A stretch of DNA of 24,574 nucleotides, from NCBI GenBank assembly GCA_030610225.1, contig JAUWSD010000001.1, positions 1 through 24,574 of the forward strand. Direction: 5' to 3'. Below the pieces are notes generated by a model. That model had not been told where the DNA came from. It did no database searches and saw only the letters and a list, made by a program, of their open reading frames with translations. Position numbers and translations under genes: made by a program. Below, in pieces: positions 1 to 7,364 of this stretch (position 1 is the first letter of the stretch; every line of letters begins with the position of its first letter). This DNA comes from Chloroflexota bacterium. GTDB taxonomy: Bacteria; Chloroflexota; Anaerolineae; Anaerolineales; UBA11579.

Positions 1-1007
1 AAAGCAAAGCATTAGAGAATGCGTTAAGTCAGATCACTAAGAGATGGGGAGACGGCTCTATTATGCGTTTAGGAGAATCTCACACCATGCAGGTGGATGT
101 GATCCCAACCGGGTCATTATCCCTTGACCTTGCACTGGGCATCGGTGGTATCCCGCGAGGAAGAGTAACTGAGATCTATGGCCCTGAATCCTCTGGAAAA
201 ACAACTATCTGCCAGCATATAGTGGCGGAAGCTCAGCGTCAAAATGGCACAGCTGCGTTCATCGATATGGAGCACGCACTGGATCCCAGCTATGCTGCCA
301 AATGTGGAGTTGACATTGATAATTTGCTGATCTCACAACCAGATACAGGTGAGCAGGCCTTGGAAATTGCAGAAACGCTGGTCAGATCTGGAGCGATAGA
401 TATTGTCGTAGTGGACTCTGTTGCAGCATTGGTGCCTCGGTCCGAATTGGAAGGCGATATGGGTGCTCCTTCAATGGGTGTGCAGGCCAGGCTGATGTCC
501 CAGGCTCTTCGCAAGTTATCAGGTATTATCAAACAATCCAATACAGCAATGATATTCACAAATCAATTGCGGCATAAGATTGGTGTCATGTTCGGTAACC
601 CGGAAACAACGTCCGGTGGAATGGCACTTAAATTCTACTCATCTGTGCGTTTAGACTGCAGGAAGATCCAATCCATAAAGGTTGGCCAGGAGATCACTGG
701 AAACCGAACCCGCGTTAGAGTAGTAAAGAACAAAGTCGCAGCACCCTTCAAAACAGCTGAATTTGATATTATGTACAACGAAGGTATCTCAAAGGTTGGT
801 GACATCCTTGATCTGGGTGTCGAAATGGAGATAATCACTAAACGGGGATCCTTCTATTCATTAGATGAAACAAGACTTGGGCAAGGGCGCGAGAATTCAA
901 AAAATTTCTTACGCGAGAACCCGGATATTTCTTCAGGTATTGAGAGTAAAATACGGGCAAACTTCCTGCCGGATACACTAATTACTGAAGAAGTTGTCGA
1001 GAACTAA
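1..1007 (+). CDS. recA: RecA recombinase, 5' end cut by window edge
   Basis: ATP-dependent DNA strand-exchange protein of homologous recombination, and SOS co-protease. The frame is open from base 3, so the gene begins left of the window; the ATG at 63 is an internal Met in the conserved 'GDGSIMRLGE' segment and not the start. Numbering from that Met: Walker A GPESSGKTT at 40-48, catalytic E70, Walker B ending at D118, loop L1 around ELEGDMGAPSMG, and loop L2 around GNPETTSGG. About 334 residues are visible and the C-terminal tail is short. recX follows on the same strand after a 423-nt spacer, a common pairing. Identity is certain from the motifs; only the N-terminus is missing. Confidence 0.98.
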   Translation, partial: SKALENALSQITKRWGDGSIMRLGESHTMQVDVIPTGSLSLDLALGIGGIPRGRVTEIYGPESSGKTTICQHIVAEAQRQNGTAAFIDMEHALDPSYAAKCGVDIDNLLISQPDTGEQALEIAETLVRSGAIDIVVVDSVAALVPRSELEGDMGAPSMGVQARLMSQALRKLSGIIKQSNTAMIFTNQLRHKIGVMFGNPETTSGGMALKFYSSVRLDCRKIQSIKVGQEITGNRTRVRVVKNKVAAPFKTAEFDIMYNEGISKVGDILDLGVEMEIITKRGSFYSLDETRLGQGRENSKNFLRENPDISSGIESKIRANFLPDTLITEEVVEN

Positions 1008-1221
1008 CAATTACTGATTCAAATTATCAAATATAAAATAAATTATTGTTCAGTATTTTCCCATACCTTATTTCTATTTAATTCAATTGCATATCCTGAA
1101 TTCAGGTATAATATATTAATGTTTCACCGGAATATTAATAACTGATCATTAAAGTTTCAATGATCTCTAATAGTAATATTTGCGGCTACGGATTACTAAT
1201 AAAATTTAGAAGATAAAAGTA

Positions 1222-1250
1222 TTGACAAGACTTATATCAATACATAAAGA
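1222..1250 (+). promoter_or_regulatory. Possible promoter for recX–rny
   Basis: A perfect TTGACA (1222-1227) stands alone in AT-rich DNA. At 17-bp spacing the -10 would be TAAAGA (1245-1250), and at 15 bp CATAAA (1243-1248); both are weak. It is the best sigma-70-type -35 in the spacer and points toward recX. Confidence 0.3.
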
Positions 1251-1305
1251 CAAATTAAATAAAATAGTTTAAAACATGACCTGATAATTTTAGCGAATTT
1301 GTCTT
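1247..1305. repeat. 10-bp perfect inverted repeat in the recA–recX spacer
   Basis: AAGACAAATT (1247-1256) and AATTTGTCTT (1296-1305) are exact reverse complements separated by 39 nt. It lies just downstream of the candidate TTGACA promoter element and could form a long-loop stem in the recX leader or a pair of binding half-sites. Confidence 0.6.
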
Positions 1306-1330
1306 AAAAGCAAATAAATATTTAACTTAC

Positions 1331-1348
1331 TTGAACATTCTTGTTCAA
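1331..1348. promoter_or_regulatory. Palindrome TTGAAC-N6-GTTCAA upstream of recX
   Basis: Arms TTGAAC (1331-1336) and GTTCAA (1343-1348) are exact reverse complements around ATTCTT. It recalls the Gram-positive LexA box GAAC-N4-GTTC, but the spacer is 6 and not 4, so a LexA role is only a suggestion. Confidence 0.4.
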
Positions 1349-1357
1349 AATAACTAT

Positions 1358-1377
1358 CTATTTACTCAGGTAAATAG
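1358..1377 (+). repeat. Hairpin with 8-bp stem and 4-nt loop
   Basis: CTATTTAC (1358-1365), loop TCAG, GTAAATAG (1370-1377): a perfect but AT-rich stem. No T-run follows, so it is not an intrinsic terminator. It may be leader structure or an operator for recX. Confidence 0.5.
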
Positions 1378-1412
1378 TCATATTGCTAAATCTCTAAATC
1401 CAACCGTAGCTG

Positions 1413-1430
1413 AAAACCGCTGCGGTTTTT
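1413..1430 (+). terminator. Terminator-like hairpin abutting the recX start
   Basis: AAAACCG (1413-1419), loop CTG, CGGTTTT (1423-1429), then T and GTG. The stem is 7 bp with a tight 3-nt loop and a T-run of five. It could be an attenuator that limits transcription into recX. The stem is short and the loop minimal, so it may be weak. Confidence 0.45.
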
Positions 1431-2072
1431 GTGTTAATTATGAATAATATTACTGCGATAAAAGAACAGCTAAAGAACAAATCCAGAGTAAGCATATTTA
1501 TCGCAGATGAATATGCCTTCTCCCTGACCAAATTCACATCCGCCTGGCTGAAAATTGGGCAGGAACTTACAGAACAGGAAATAGCTGATCTTAAGTCTAG
1601 AGACGAGAACGAGGTGCTTTTACAAAAAGCGATTAATTTCATTAGTTACCGCCCTCGCTCTGAACAGGAAACTCGCTATAGACTGCGGAAATATGGCTGT
1701 GATCAGGAACAAGAAGAAAACATCATCGCAAGATTAAGATCCACCCACTTGCTGGATGACAATAATTTTGCTGAAATATGGGTTGAAAACAGGTCCGATT
1801 TCCGCCCAAGAAGCAAATATGCATTAAGAATTGAACTTTATAAAAATGGTATTTCAAATGAGATCATTGATGATGTGTTGGAAAAGATCGATGATCTGGA
1901 CCTGGCAACACGAGCTGCCAAGCAACAAGCTCGAAAATATCAGATGTTGGAGTGGAAAGATTTCAAAAAAAAGCTGAATGCTTTCCTTTCCCGAAGAGGA
2001 TTTAGCTATTCCGTAATTCAAGGTTTAGCAAAAAATATCTGGGACGAGATCAACTCTCCAACCTATCAATAA
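1431..2072 (+). CDS. recX: RecX family regulator of RecA
   Basis: RecX binds RecA filaments and modulates their extension and ATPase activity. The protein (about 210 residues) shows the tandem three-helix repeat pattern of the family, with typical signatures 'YRPRSEQETRYRLRKYG' (about 74-90), 'LLDDNNFAEIWVENR' and a C-terminal 'FLSRRGFSYSVIQ' repeat. Two starts are possible: GTG at 1431 or ATG at 1440. Neither has a visible Shine-Dalgarno sequence, because a terminator-like hairpin occupies the usual place; the upstream in-frame stop is at 1407. It follows recA in the same direction and precedes rny by 20 nt, so recX and rny probably share a transcript. The function call rests on pattern and context. 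Confidence 0.88.
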   Translation: MLIMNNITAIKEQLKNKSRVSIFIADEYAFSLTKFTSAWLKIGQELTEQEIADLKSRDENEVLLQKAINFISYRPRSEQETRYRLRKYGCDQEQEENIIARLRSTHLLDDNNFAEIWVENRSDFRPRSKYALRIELYKNGISNEIIDDVLEKIDDLDLATRAAKQQARKYQMLEWKDFKKKLNAFLSRRGFSYSVIQGLAKNIWDEINSPTYQ

Positions 2073-2092
2073 TATGGTTAAGAGGTGTTTAA

Positions 2093-3613
2093 ATGAATAA
2101 TATTGGAATTAACGTTTTATTAGCGGTTGCAGGAATAATAATTGGTTTTGTAATTCGACATCTAATGTTGGTATCCCAGATCAATAGAGAAGGGTCAAAA
2201 GCTGAAAAGATAATCCAAGATGCGAAAGAAGCAGCAAAGGAACTTGAAGTAAATGCTAAAGAAAAGGTCCTCAAGATTCAACAGAAGTCTCAAAGCGAAT
2301 TCGACCGTAGAAGGAACGAATTCAACAAGGAAGATGAACGACTTCAACGCCGTCGCTCCGAGCTTGACACACGTCTTGAAAAACTGGAAAGACGTGAACA
2401 GAACTTAAATAAGCGCCAGAGCTCGATGGATAAAAAAGCAAACGAGATCGAAAATCTTCATACAGATATTTTAGCAAAACTCCAGGAAGTTTCTTTCATG
2501 ACGAAAGATGAAGCCCGTGAAGTTTTACTGGCAGAAGTTGAAAAAGAAGCTCGTGGAGACATGGCAAGGATCATGCGCCAGATCGAAGCTGAGGCTAAAG
2601 AAGAAGGTGAAGTAAAAGCAAGAAAGATAGTTACTCTGGCATTTCAACGTGTTGCTTCAGAGCATGTCTCAGAGATCACAACTTCCACCGTAACCCTTCC
2701 GTCTGATGAGATGAAGGGGCGCATAATTGGTCGAAACGGACGAAACATTCGCTCATTCGAACAAGCTGCAGGTGTTGATGTTATCGTAGATGATACGCCT
2801 GAAGCAGTCACGATCTCCTGTTTTGATGCGGTTAGAAGAGAGATCGCCAGACGAACTCTTCAAAAACTTGTCACCGATGGAAGGATCCATCCCGCAAACA
2901 TTGAGAAAACCCTAAAAAAAGAAGAACTTGAGGTTGAGAAGATCATCATTGAAGCTGGAGAACAGGCAGTCTTCGAAGCGGGATTGCCACCTCTGCATAA
3001 AGAAATCATCAAAAAGATGGGACGATTAAAGTTCCGAACATCATATGGTCAAAACCAGCTCGATCATTCAATTGAAACATCAAAGATCGCCACAGTGATA
3101 GCTGCAGAATTAGGCGCAAATGTCGAAATAGCTAAACTTGGTGGTTTCCTCCATGATATTGGGAAATCTATGGATCACAACCTCGAAGGAACACATGCTT
3201 CCATTGGTGCAGAATTCATTAGCAGATACGGCATCCCCAAAGAAGTCGTGAACGCCACAGCAGCCCACCACCATGACATTGAACAGGAAACGCTGGAAGC
3301 AATAATCGTGGAAGCAGCTGACGCAATTTCAGGTGCAAGGCCAGGTGCTCGCCGCGAATCAATTGAGCAATACATTAAGCGGGTGAAGGCTCTGGAAGAG
3401 ATCGCAAATAGCTACAAAGGTGTCAATCAGAGTTATGCTCTTCAAGCTGGCCGTGAAGTTCGGATTATTGTTCAGCCAGAGAAAATCGACGATCTCGAAG
3501 CCACAAGAATGGCAAGAGATATTGCCAAACAGATCGAAGAAGAAATGCAGTACCCCGGTCAGATCAAGGTTACTGTCCTCAGAGAAACTCGAGCAATTGA
3601 AATCGCTAAATAG
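2093..3613 (+). CDS. rny: Ribonuclease Y (membrane-anchored endoribonuclease)
   Basis: RNase Y starts mRNA decay by endonucleolytic cuts at the membrane. Visible order: N-terminal membrane helix (about 6-27), long charged coiled coil (about 30-150), KH domain with the GRNG loop at 213-216, then an HD domain with H354-D355 (LHDIGK), the HHHD cluster at 392-395 and D410 in 'EAADAISGARPGARR'. At 506 residues it is close to the usual length of about 520. The ATG at 2093 has GAGGTG at 2082-2087. It sits 20 nt after recX and ends before a bidirectional terminator at 3631-3660. The full catalytic HD set is intact. Confidence 0.97.
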   Translation: MNNIGINVLLAVAGIIIGFVIRHLMLVSQINREGSKAEKIIQDAKEAAKELEVNAKEKVLKIQQKSQSEFDRRRNEFNKEDERLQRRRSELDTRLEKLERREQNLNKRQSSMDKKANEIENLHTDILAKLQEVSFMTKDEAREVLLAEVEKEARGDMARIMRQIEAEAKEEGEVKARKIVTLAFQRVASEHVSEITTSTVTLPSDEMKGRIIGRNGRNIRSFEQAAGVDVIVDDTPEAVTISCFDAVRREIARRTLQKLVTDGRIHPANIEKTLKKEELEVEKIIIEAGEQAVFEAGLPPLHKEIIKKMGRLKFRTSYGQNQLDHSIETSKIATVIAAELGANVEIAKLGGFLHDIGKSMDHNLEGTHASIGAEFISRYGIPKEVVNATAAHHHDIEQETLEAIIVEAADAISGARPGARRESIEQYIKRVKALEEIANSYKGVNQSYALQAGREVRIIVQPEKIDDLEATRMARDIAKQIEEEMQYPGQIKVTVLRETRAIEIAK

Positions 3614-3630
3614 ATCATTGTTGAATATAT

Positions 3631-3660
3631 AAAAAAACTCCCCATTCAAGGGGAGTTTTT
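3631..3660. terminator. Bidirectional intrinsic terminator between rny and the MBL hydrolase
   Basis: An A-run (3631-3637), CTCCCC (3638-3643), loop ATTCAA, GGGGAG (3650-3655) and a T-run. It is symmetric, with A's on the left and T's on the right, so it can stop both rny (plus) and the convergent hydrolase gene (minus), whose stop codon is at 3662. Confidence 0.9.
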
Positions 3661-3661
3661 A

Positions 3662-4294
3662 TTATAGATATGGGTTGTTTATACGTTCCTGACCAACCGT
3701 TGTTTCGGGTCCATGTCCGGAAAGAATTTTCGTGTTATCTGGGAGCGTAAGCACATTTTCTTTAATGCTGGACATGATCTGTTTAAAACTCCCTCCCGGT
3801 AGATCAGTCCTGCCAATACTGCTCTGGAAGATAAGATCGCCTGAGAACAACAAATTTTCCTTTTTGCAATAAAAAACAACATGTCCTGGTGTATGCCCCG
3901 GAGTATGTCTAACCTCAAATCCAAATCTCCCCACTGATAACTCCTGCCCATCTTTGAGCCAGCACTTTGGTTCAGGTCCAGCTTCAATACTGAGTCCAAA
4001 AAAGGCTGCCCCACCCTGATCCTCGTATAACAGTTTATCCTCAGAATGAAGGCACACCTCTACATCCGTTTCATTTCCCCTTACCAGATCAGCGATCCCA
4101 CCCAGGTGGTCAAAATGACCATGTGTCAACCATACTGCACTTAACACTCCTCCCAGCATTTTTATTTCTTGAAGGATCACTTTTCCATCCCACCCCGGAT
4201 CAATTACCACCAGCTCCCTGGAATCATCATCCATGATCAAGTAGCAATTGGTTAATACTGGTCCAAGTTCCAACATTTTAACAAAGATAGCCAT
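3662..4294 (-). CDS. MBL-fold hydrolase, glyoxalase II-like
   Basis: A metallo-beta-lactamase-fold metal hydrolase of the glyoxalase II / YcbL group (210 residues). Metal-site motifs: H58-x-H60-x-D62-H63 (THGHFDHLGG), H134 in 'HTPGHTPGH', D153 in 'FSGDLIF', and H194 in 'LSGHGPET'. 'SIGRTDLPGG' after D153 is typical of this subgroup. The short length, without the C-terminal helical domain of classical glyoxalase II, favours the YcbL-like type; the natural substrate (S-lactoylglutathione or another thioester) cannot be told from sequence. The ATG at 4294 has GGAG just upstream on the minus strand. It is divergent from the tryptophanase gene with a 90-nt shared upstream region. Confidence 0.9.
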   Translation of the reverse strand: MAIFVKMLELGPVLTNCYLIMDDDSRELVVIDPGWDGKVILQEIKMLGGVLSAVWLTHGHFDHLGGIADLVRGNETDVEVCLHSEDKLLYEDQGGAAFFGLSIEAGPEPKCWLKDGQELSVGRFGFEVRHTPGHTPGHVVFYCKKENLLFSGDLIFQSSIGRTDLPGGSFKQIMSSIKENVLTLPDNTKILSGHGPETTVGQERINNPYL

Positions 4295-4384
4295 GTTTGC
4301 TCCAAATTAAATCTTATGACTTAGTATAATACATCCGAATCAATTATACTTACATGGTTCTAAATAAATCATAGGAGATGTGCA
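4295..4384. promoter_or_regulatory. Divergent promoter region, hydrolase / tryptophanase
   Basis: This short spacer between divergent genes must hold both promoters unless they lie within coding DNA. TATAAT occurs on the plus strand at 4325-4330 and on the minus strand at 4343-4348, and TATACT on the plus strand at 4345-4350. No good -35 matches were found at 16-18 bp. AGGAG at 4373-4377 is the tryptophanase ribosome-binding site. There is no room for, or sign of, a TnaC-type leader peptide. Confidence 0.4.
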
Positions 4385-5761
4385 ATGCCCAAATATGTTC
4401 CAGAACCGTTCAGGATCAAAGTAATAGAACCAATTCAATTAATTCCCAGACAGGAACGTATCAAAGTTGTGCAGGAAGCTAAATTTAACGTATTCAACAT
4501 CCGCTCAGAAAATATCTATATCGACCTGATGACCGACTCAGGCACATCAGCTATGAGCAATGCCCAATGGGCGGCCATGATGCTCGGAGATGAAGCCTAT
4601 GCAGGTGCCAGATCATACTTCAGGCTAAAAGAAGTCATGGACGATGTCTTCGGATTCAAATATTTCGTTCCCACCCATCAAGGCCGAGCTGCCGAAAACA
4701 TACTCTCTAAGATCATGATCAAACCTGGCCAATTCATTCCCTCAAACATGCATTTTGACACCACAGAGGGCAATATTAGGGCACAGGGAGGTATTCCAGT
4801 AAACCTTGTGATAGCGGAGGCCTATATCCCCTCAAAATCAGTGGATTTCAAAGGGAATATGAATATCGACAAGCTGAGAAACTTTATCACCGAAAAAGGT
4901 GTTGAAAATATCCCATTAGGTCTCCTGACGATCACTAATAACGCTGGCGGCGGCCAACCAGTGTCACTTGAGAATATCAAACAGGTGTCAGATACATATA
5001 AAGAATTTGGGATCCCCTTCTTCCTTGATGCCTGCAGATTCGCGGAGAATGCTTATTTCATCAAACTGAGAGAACCCGGTTACGAGAATATGTCCATCCT
5101 TGAGATCAGCAGGAAGATTTTTGCTCTATCTGATGGTGCTACTATGAGCGCCAAAAAAGATGGGATCGTCAATATTGGCGGTTTCCTGGCGATGAATGAT
5201 GAATCATTATTCAAGAAGGTTAAGAACGAACTGATCATCAGGGAAGGCTTCCCAACATACGGAGGCCTAGCTGGGCGCGACCTTGATGCGATGGCAGTCG
5301 GATTCAGGGAAGTTCTCGAAGAGAGTTATCTCGAATATCGTATTGGACAAACAAATTACCTTGGCGAGAGTCTGCGTGAGATCGGCATTCCGATAATTGA
5401 ACCTCCGGGAGCACATGCTATTTACATTGATGCTAAATCATTGCTGCCTCACATACCTCAAAATGAGTTCCCCGCCCAATCATTGACTATAGCTTTGTAT
5501 ATTGAAGGCGGGATCAGGGGAGTTGAGATAGGTACATCCGCATTTGGATATGTTGATACAGAAACAGGAAAAGAAGTCATGCCAGAGCTTGACCTTGTCC
5601 GTCTTGCCATCCCCCGCAGAGTATATACACAGAGCCATATTGACTATATTGTTGAGGTCTTCAAGAAGGTCAAGGAGAACCCTCAAGCTCTAAGTGGATA
5701 TAGAATGACTTATCAAGCTCCATTGATGAGGCATTTCACAGCTGAATTTGAACCAGTCTAG
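4385..5761 (+). CDS. tnaA: Tryptophanase (PLP-dependent beta-eliminating lyase)
   Basis: Splits L-tryptophan to indole, pyruvate and ammonia using pyridoxal phosphate. The 458-residue protein aligns throughout with the tryptophanase / tyrosine phenol-lyase family: 'DSGTSAMSNAQWAAMMLGDEAYAG' (51-74), Y72, 'PTHQGRAAE' (96-104), and the PLP lysine at K258 in 'MSAKKD'. Substrate-site residues match tryptophanase: D125 in 'HFDTTEG' (Thr in tyrosine phenol-lyase), 'VEIG' (MERG in the lyase) and H450 in 'RHFTA' (Phe in the lyase). So tryptophanase is preferred, though tyrosine phenol-lyase or a relaxed enzyme is possible. AGGAG lies 7 nt upstream. It is monocistronic: its own terminator follows and no tryptophan permease or tnaC-like leader is adjacent. 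Confidence 0.87.
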   Translation: MPKYVPEPFRIKVIEPIQLIPRQERIKVVQEAKFNVFNIRSENIYIDLMTDSGTSAMSNAQWAAMMLGDEAYAGARSYFRLKEVMDDVFGFKYFVPTHQGRAAENILSKIMIKPGQFIPSNMHFDTTEGNIRAQGGIPVNLVIAEAYIPSKSVDFKGNMNIDKLRNFITEKGVENIPLGLLTITNNAGGGQPVSLENIKQVSDTYKEFGIPFFLDACRFAENAYFIKLREPGYENMSILEISRKIFALSDGATMSAKKDGIVNIGGFLAMNDESLFKKVKNELIIREGFPTYGGLAGRDLDAMAVGFREVLEESYLEYRIGQTNYLGESLREIGIPIIEPPGAHAIYIDAKSLLPHIPQNEFPAQSLTIALYIEGGIRGVEIGTSAFGYVDTETGKEVMPELDLVRLAIPRRVYTQSHIDYIVEVFKKVKENPQALSGYRMTYQAPLMRHFTAEFEPV

Positions 5762-5775
5762 GTTGAATTAAATCA

Positions 5776-5805
5776 AAAAAGGACGGAATAAATTCCGTCC
5801 TTTTT
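5776..5805. terminator. Bidirectional intrinsic terminator between tnaA and mazG
   Basis: A perfect 13-bp stem: AAAAAGGACGGAA (5776-5788), loop TAAA, TTCCGTCCTTTTT (5793-5805). With A's and T's at the two ends it works on both strands, closing tnaA (plus, stop at 5761) and the convergent methylase–MazG gene (minus, stop at 5808). Confidence 0.93.
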
Positions 5806-5807
5806 AA

Positions 5808-7262
5808 TTACTTTTTCTTAGCTCTTTCCCAAATCTCATCCATCTCTTCAAGACTCATATCTGAAAGCGAGACCCCTTTCCTGCGCGCTTCTGCTTCAAT
5901 TGCCCTAAACCTATCCTTAAACTTCTTATTCGTTTCCCGCAATGCTGTTTCCGGATCAATATCCAGCCATCTGGCAATATTCGCCATCGCAAACAACATA
6001 TCTCCAATCTCTTCAGCTTTCTGATCTTGCTTCTGAGCATCCCGGAATTCTTTGATCTCTTCTTCCATCTTCAACAACGCCCCTTCTATCTCATCCCAAT
6101 CAAAGCCAACCCGTGCAGCCCGTTTCTGGTAATTATCTGCAACTGCCAGGGCGGGCATAGCTGTTGGCACACCATCCAGAAGACCCTTTTCATTTCCCTC
6201 CACCCCATTACGTTCACCTTCTTTAATCTTTTCCCAATTCCTGATGATCTCATCTGGAGCATCAACATCAAGATCTGTAAAAACATGGGGATGGCGGCGT
6301 ACAAGTTTCTTATATATACCGGAAATGACATCGCTCATTTTAAATTCGCCGTATTCTGCTGCGATCTGCGTCTGAAGAACGACCTGCAAAAGAAGATCAC
6401 CGAACTCTTCTTTCATCATTTCCGGATCATCTTCATCGATCGCGCTCAGTGCTTCATACATCTCTTCCATCATATTCGTTCTAAGGCTCTGATGATCCTG
6501 CTCGCGATCCCAAGCACAGCCCTCAGGAGAACGCAGGTGGGCTATCAGTTCCTGGAACTCCTCAAATGAGGTGCCTTTTTCAAGAGCAGGAACGAATAAT
6601 GAAGAAAGATTCCCAATATGCTCACTCTGGTCAATTTGATATAAAAGCATCTCCTCAACAATCTCATTCTCGGTTCCAGCAGCATGCACCAGATGAACAG
6701 GCATCTCGTCATTATACTGTCCTTCGAGAGTTATTTTCAGCTCAGCAGCTATTTCCTTAGAATGCACCTGTGCAATCAATACTGGAACATTGGGCGGGAA
6801 TTTCGGGAAGTGATCTGCCATCACTTCAAGCGCGTCAACGATCGTCAGTTGTGGGATTACATCAATTGAAAGCGCTCTCAATGTAGGCTCAAGGAAACTT
6901 ATACCTGCAATAACCTCTACATGAATTTCCTGCTCTTTAAATCTTTTATAAATTTCCGGACCTGTGGCTTCCGCTACAAAAGGATCGCCCGGTACAGCAT
7001 ATATCACTCCACCAGGTCTTTGTGCCAGCTTCATTATTTCATCCACGATCAATTCATATACCCGGAAATAATCTTTCTCCTGCTCGTATAGATGATCAAA
7101 ACTTTTTATTAAAAGCTGCCCTGGCAGATCCGATACCATAGGGTGTTGAGTTGTTCTGACATAGATCTCATCAGAATTATTAAAAAGCTCCCAGGCTTTT
7201 ATGGATAGTTGGCCTATGTCTCCAGGTCCTAACCCTACAATTATTACACCTTTATTTGCCAC
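5808..7262 (-). CDS. mazG: Fused tetrapyrrole methylase-like / MazG NTP pyrophosphohydrolase (YabN type)
   Basis: A two-part protein of 484 residues. The N-terminal part (about 5-225) is a SAM-dependent tetrapyrrole methylase-like domain with GLGPGD at 10-15 and AVPGDP at 89-94. The C-terminal part is a duplicated MazG all-alpha nucleotide pyrophosphohydrolase: 'SPEGCAWDREQDHQSLRTNMMEEMYE' (245-270) with metal-binding E267/E270 and 'KEEFGD' (284-289), then a second repeat with 'EEIKEF' (401-406) and 'AEEIGD' (416-421). MazG cleaves (d)NTPs to NMP and pyrophosphate and helps clear aberrant nucleotides; the role of the methylase-like half is unclear even in known homologues. The start is GTG at 7262 after a GGGG-rich SD. 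A promoter lies just upstream. Confidence 0.92.
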   Translation of the reverse strand: MANKGVIIVGLGPGDIGQLSIKAWELFNNSDEIYVRTTQHPMVSDLPGQLLIKSFDHLYEQEKDYFRVYELIVDEIMKLAQRPGGVIYAVPGDPFVAEATGPEIYKRFKEQEIHVEVIAGISFLEPTLRALSIDVIPQLTIVDALEVMADHFPKFPPNVPVLIAQVHSKEIAAELKITLEGQYNDEMPVHLVHAAGTENEIVEEMLLYQIDQSEHIGNLSSLFVPALEKGTSFEEFQELIAHLRSPEGCAWDREQDHQSLRTNMMEEMYEALSAIDEDDPEMMKEEFGDLLLQVVLQTQIAAEYGEFKMSDVISGIYKKLVRRHPHVFTDLDVDAPDEIIRNWEKIKEGERNGVEGNEKGLLDGVPTAMPALAVADNYQKRAARVGFDWDEIEGALLKMEEEIKEFRDAQKQDQKAEEIGDMLFAMANIARWLDIDPETALRETNKKFKDRFRAIEAEARRKGVSLSDMSLEEMDEIWERAKKK

Positions 7263-7287
7263 TTATCTACCCCGCTGAGTTTTCATC

Positions 7288-7316
7288 ATTATACCCCTGT
7301 ACACTCGATCTATTAA
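7288..7316 (-). promoter_or_regulatory. Probable sigma-70-type promoter of the methylase–MazG gene
   Basis: On the minus strand: TTAATA (7311-7316) as -35, a 17-bp spacer, and a perfect TATAAT (7288-7293) as -10. It sits between the superoperon terminator (7319-7347) and the GTG start at 7262, so the gene is probably transcribed on its own. Confidence 0.6.
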
Positions 7317-7318
7317 AC

Positions 7319-7347
7319 AAAAAACCGCTGTGATATGAACACAGCGG
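7319..7347 (-). terminator. Intrinsic terminator ending the ribosomal superoperon
   Basis: On the minus strand: CCGCTGTG, loop TTCATAT, CACAGCGG (arms 7340-7347 and 7325-7332), then six T's (7319-7324). The strong GC stem with U-tract lies 17 nt after the rpsI stop. Confidence 0.95.
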
Positions 7348-7364
7348 CTTGATTAAAATAATGA

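Larger units (their letters stand above)
1008..1430. other. AT-rich recA–recX spacer with several inverted repeats, no gene
   Basis: No convincing coding region lies here. What can be seen: a TATAAT at 1107-1112 with poor -35 spacing; a TTGACA at 1222-1227 with only a weak -10 downstream; a 10-bp inverted repeat (1247-1256 / 1296-1305); TTGAAC-N6-GTTCAA at 1331-1348; an 8-bp hairpin at 1358-1377; and a terminator-like hairpin at 1413-1430 directly before recX. Two tiny ATG frames (8 codons near 1120, 18 codons near 1160) lack Shine-Dalgarno sequences and were not called. The density of repeats suggests that recX expression is controlled separately from recA. Confidence 0.6.

Noticed and set aside
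1087..1112. TTGCAT ... TATAAT as a promoter downstream of recA
   Set aside because: The spacer is only 14 bp; the alternative TTCAAT gives 19 bp. Kept only as a remark on the spacer.
1120..1216. Tiny ATG frames of 8 and 18 codons in the recA–recX spacer
   Set aside because: No SD sequences, AT-rich composition and no coupling to a gene; chance frames are expected here.
6027..6569. 180-codon open frame on the plus strand opposite the methylase–MazG gene
   Set aside because: Antisense to a gene with clear domain motifs in its own frame; the translation has no recognisable features and no SD, so it is a shadow frame.
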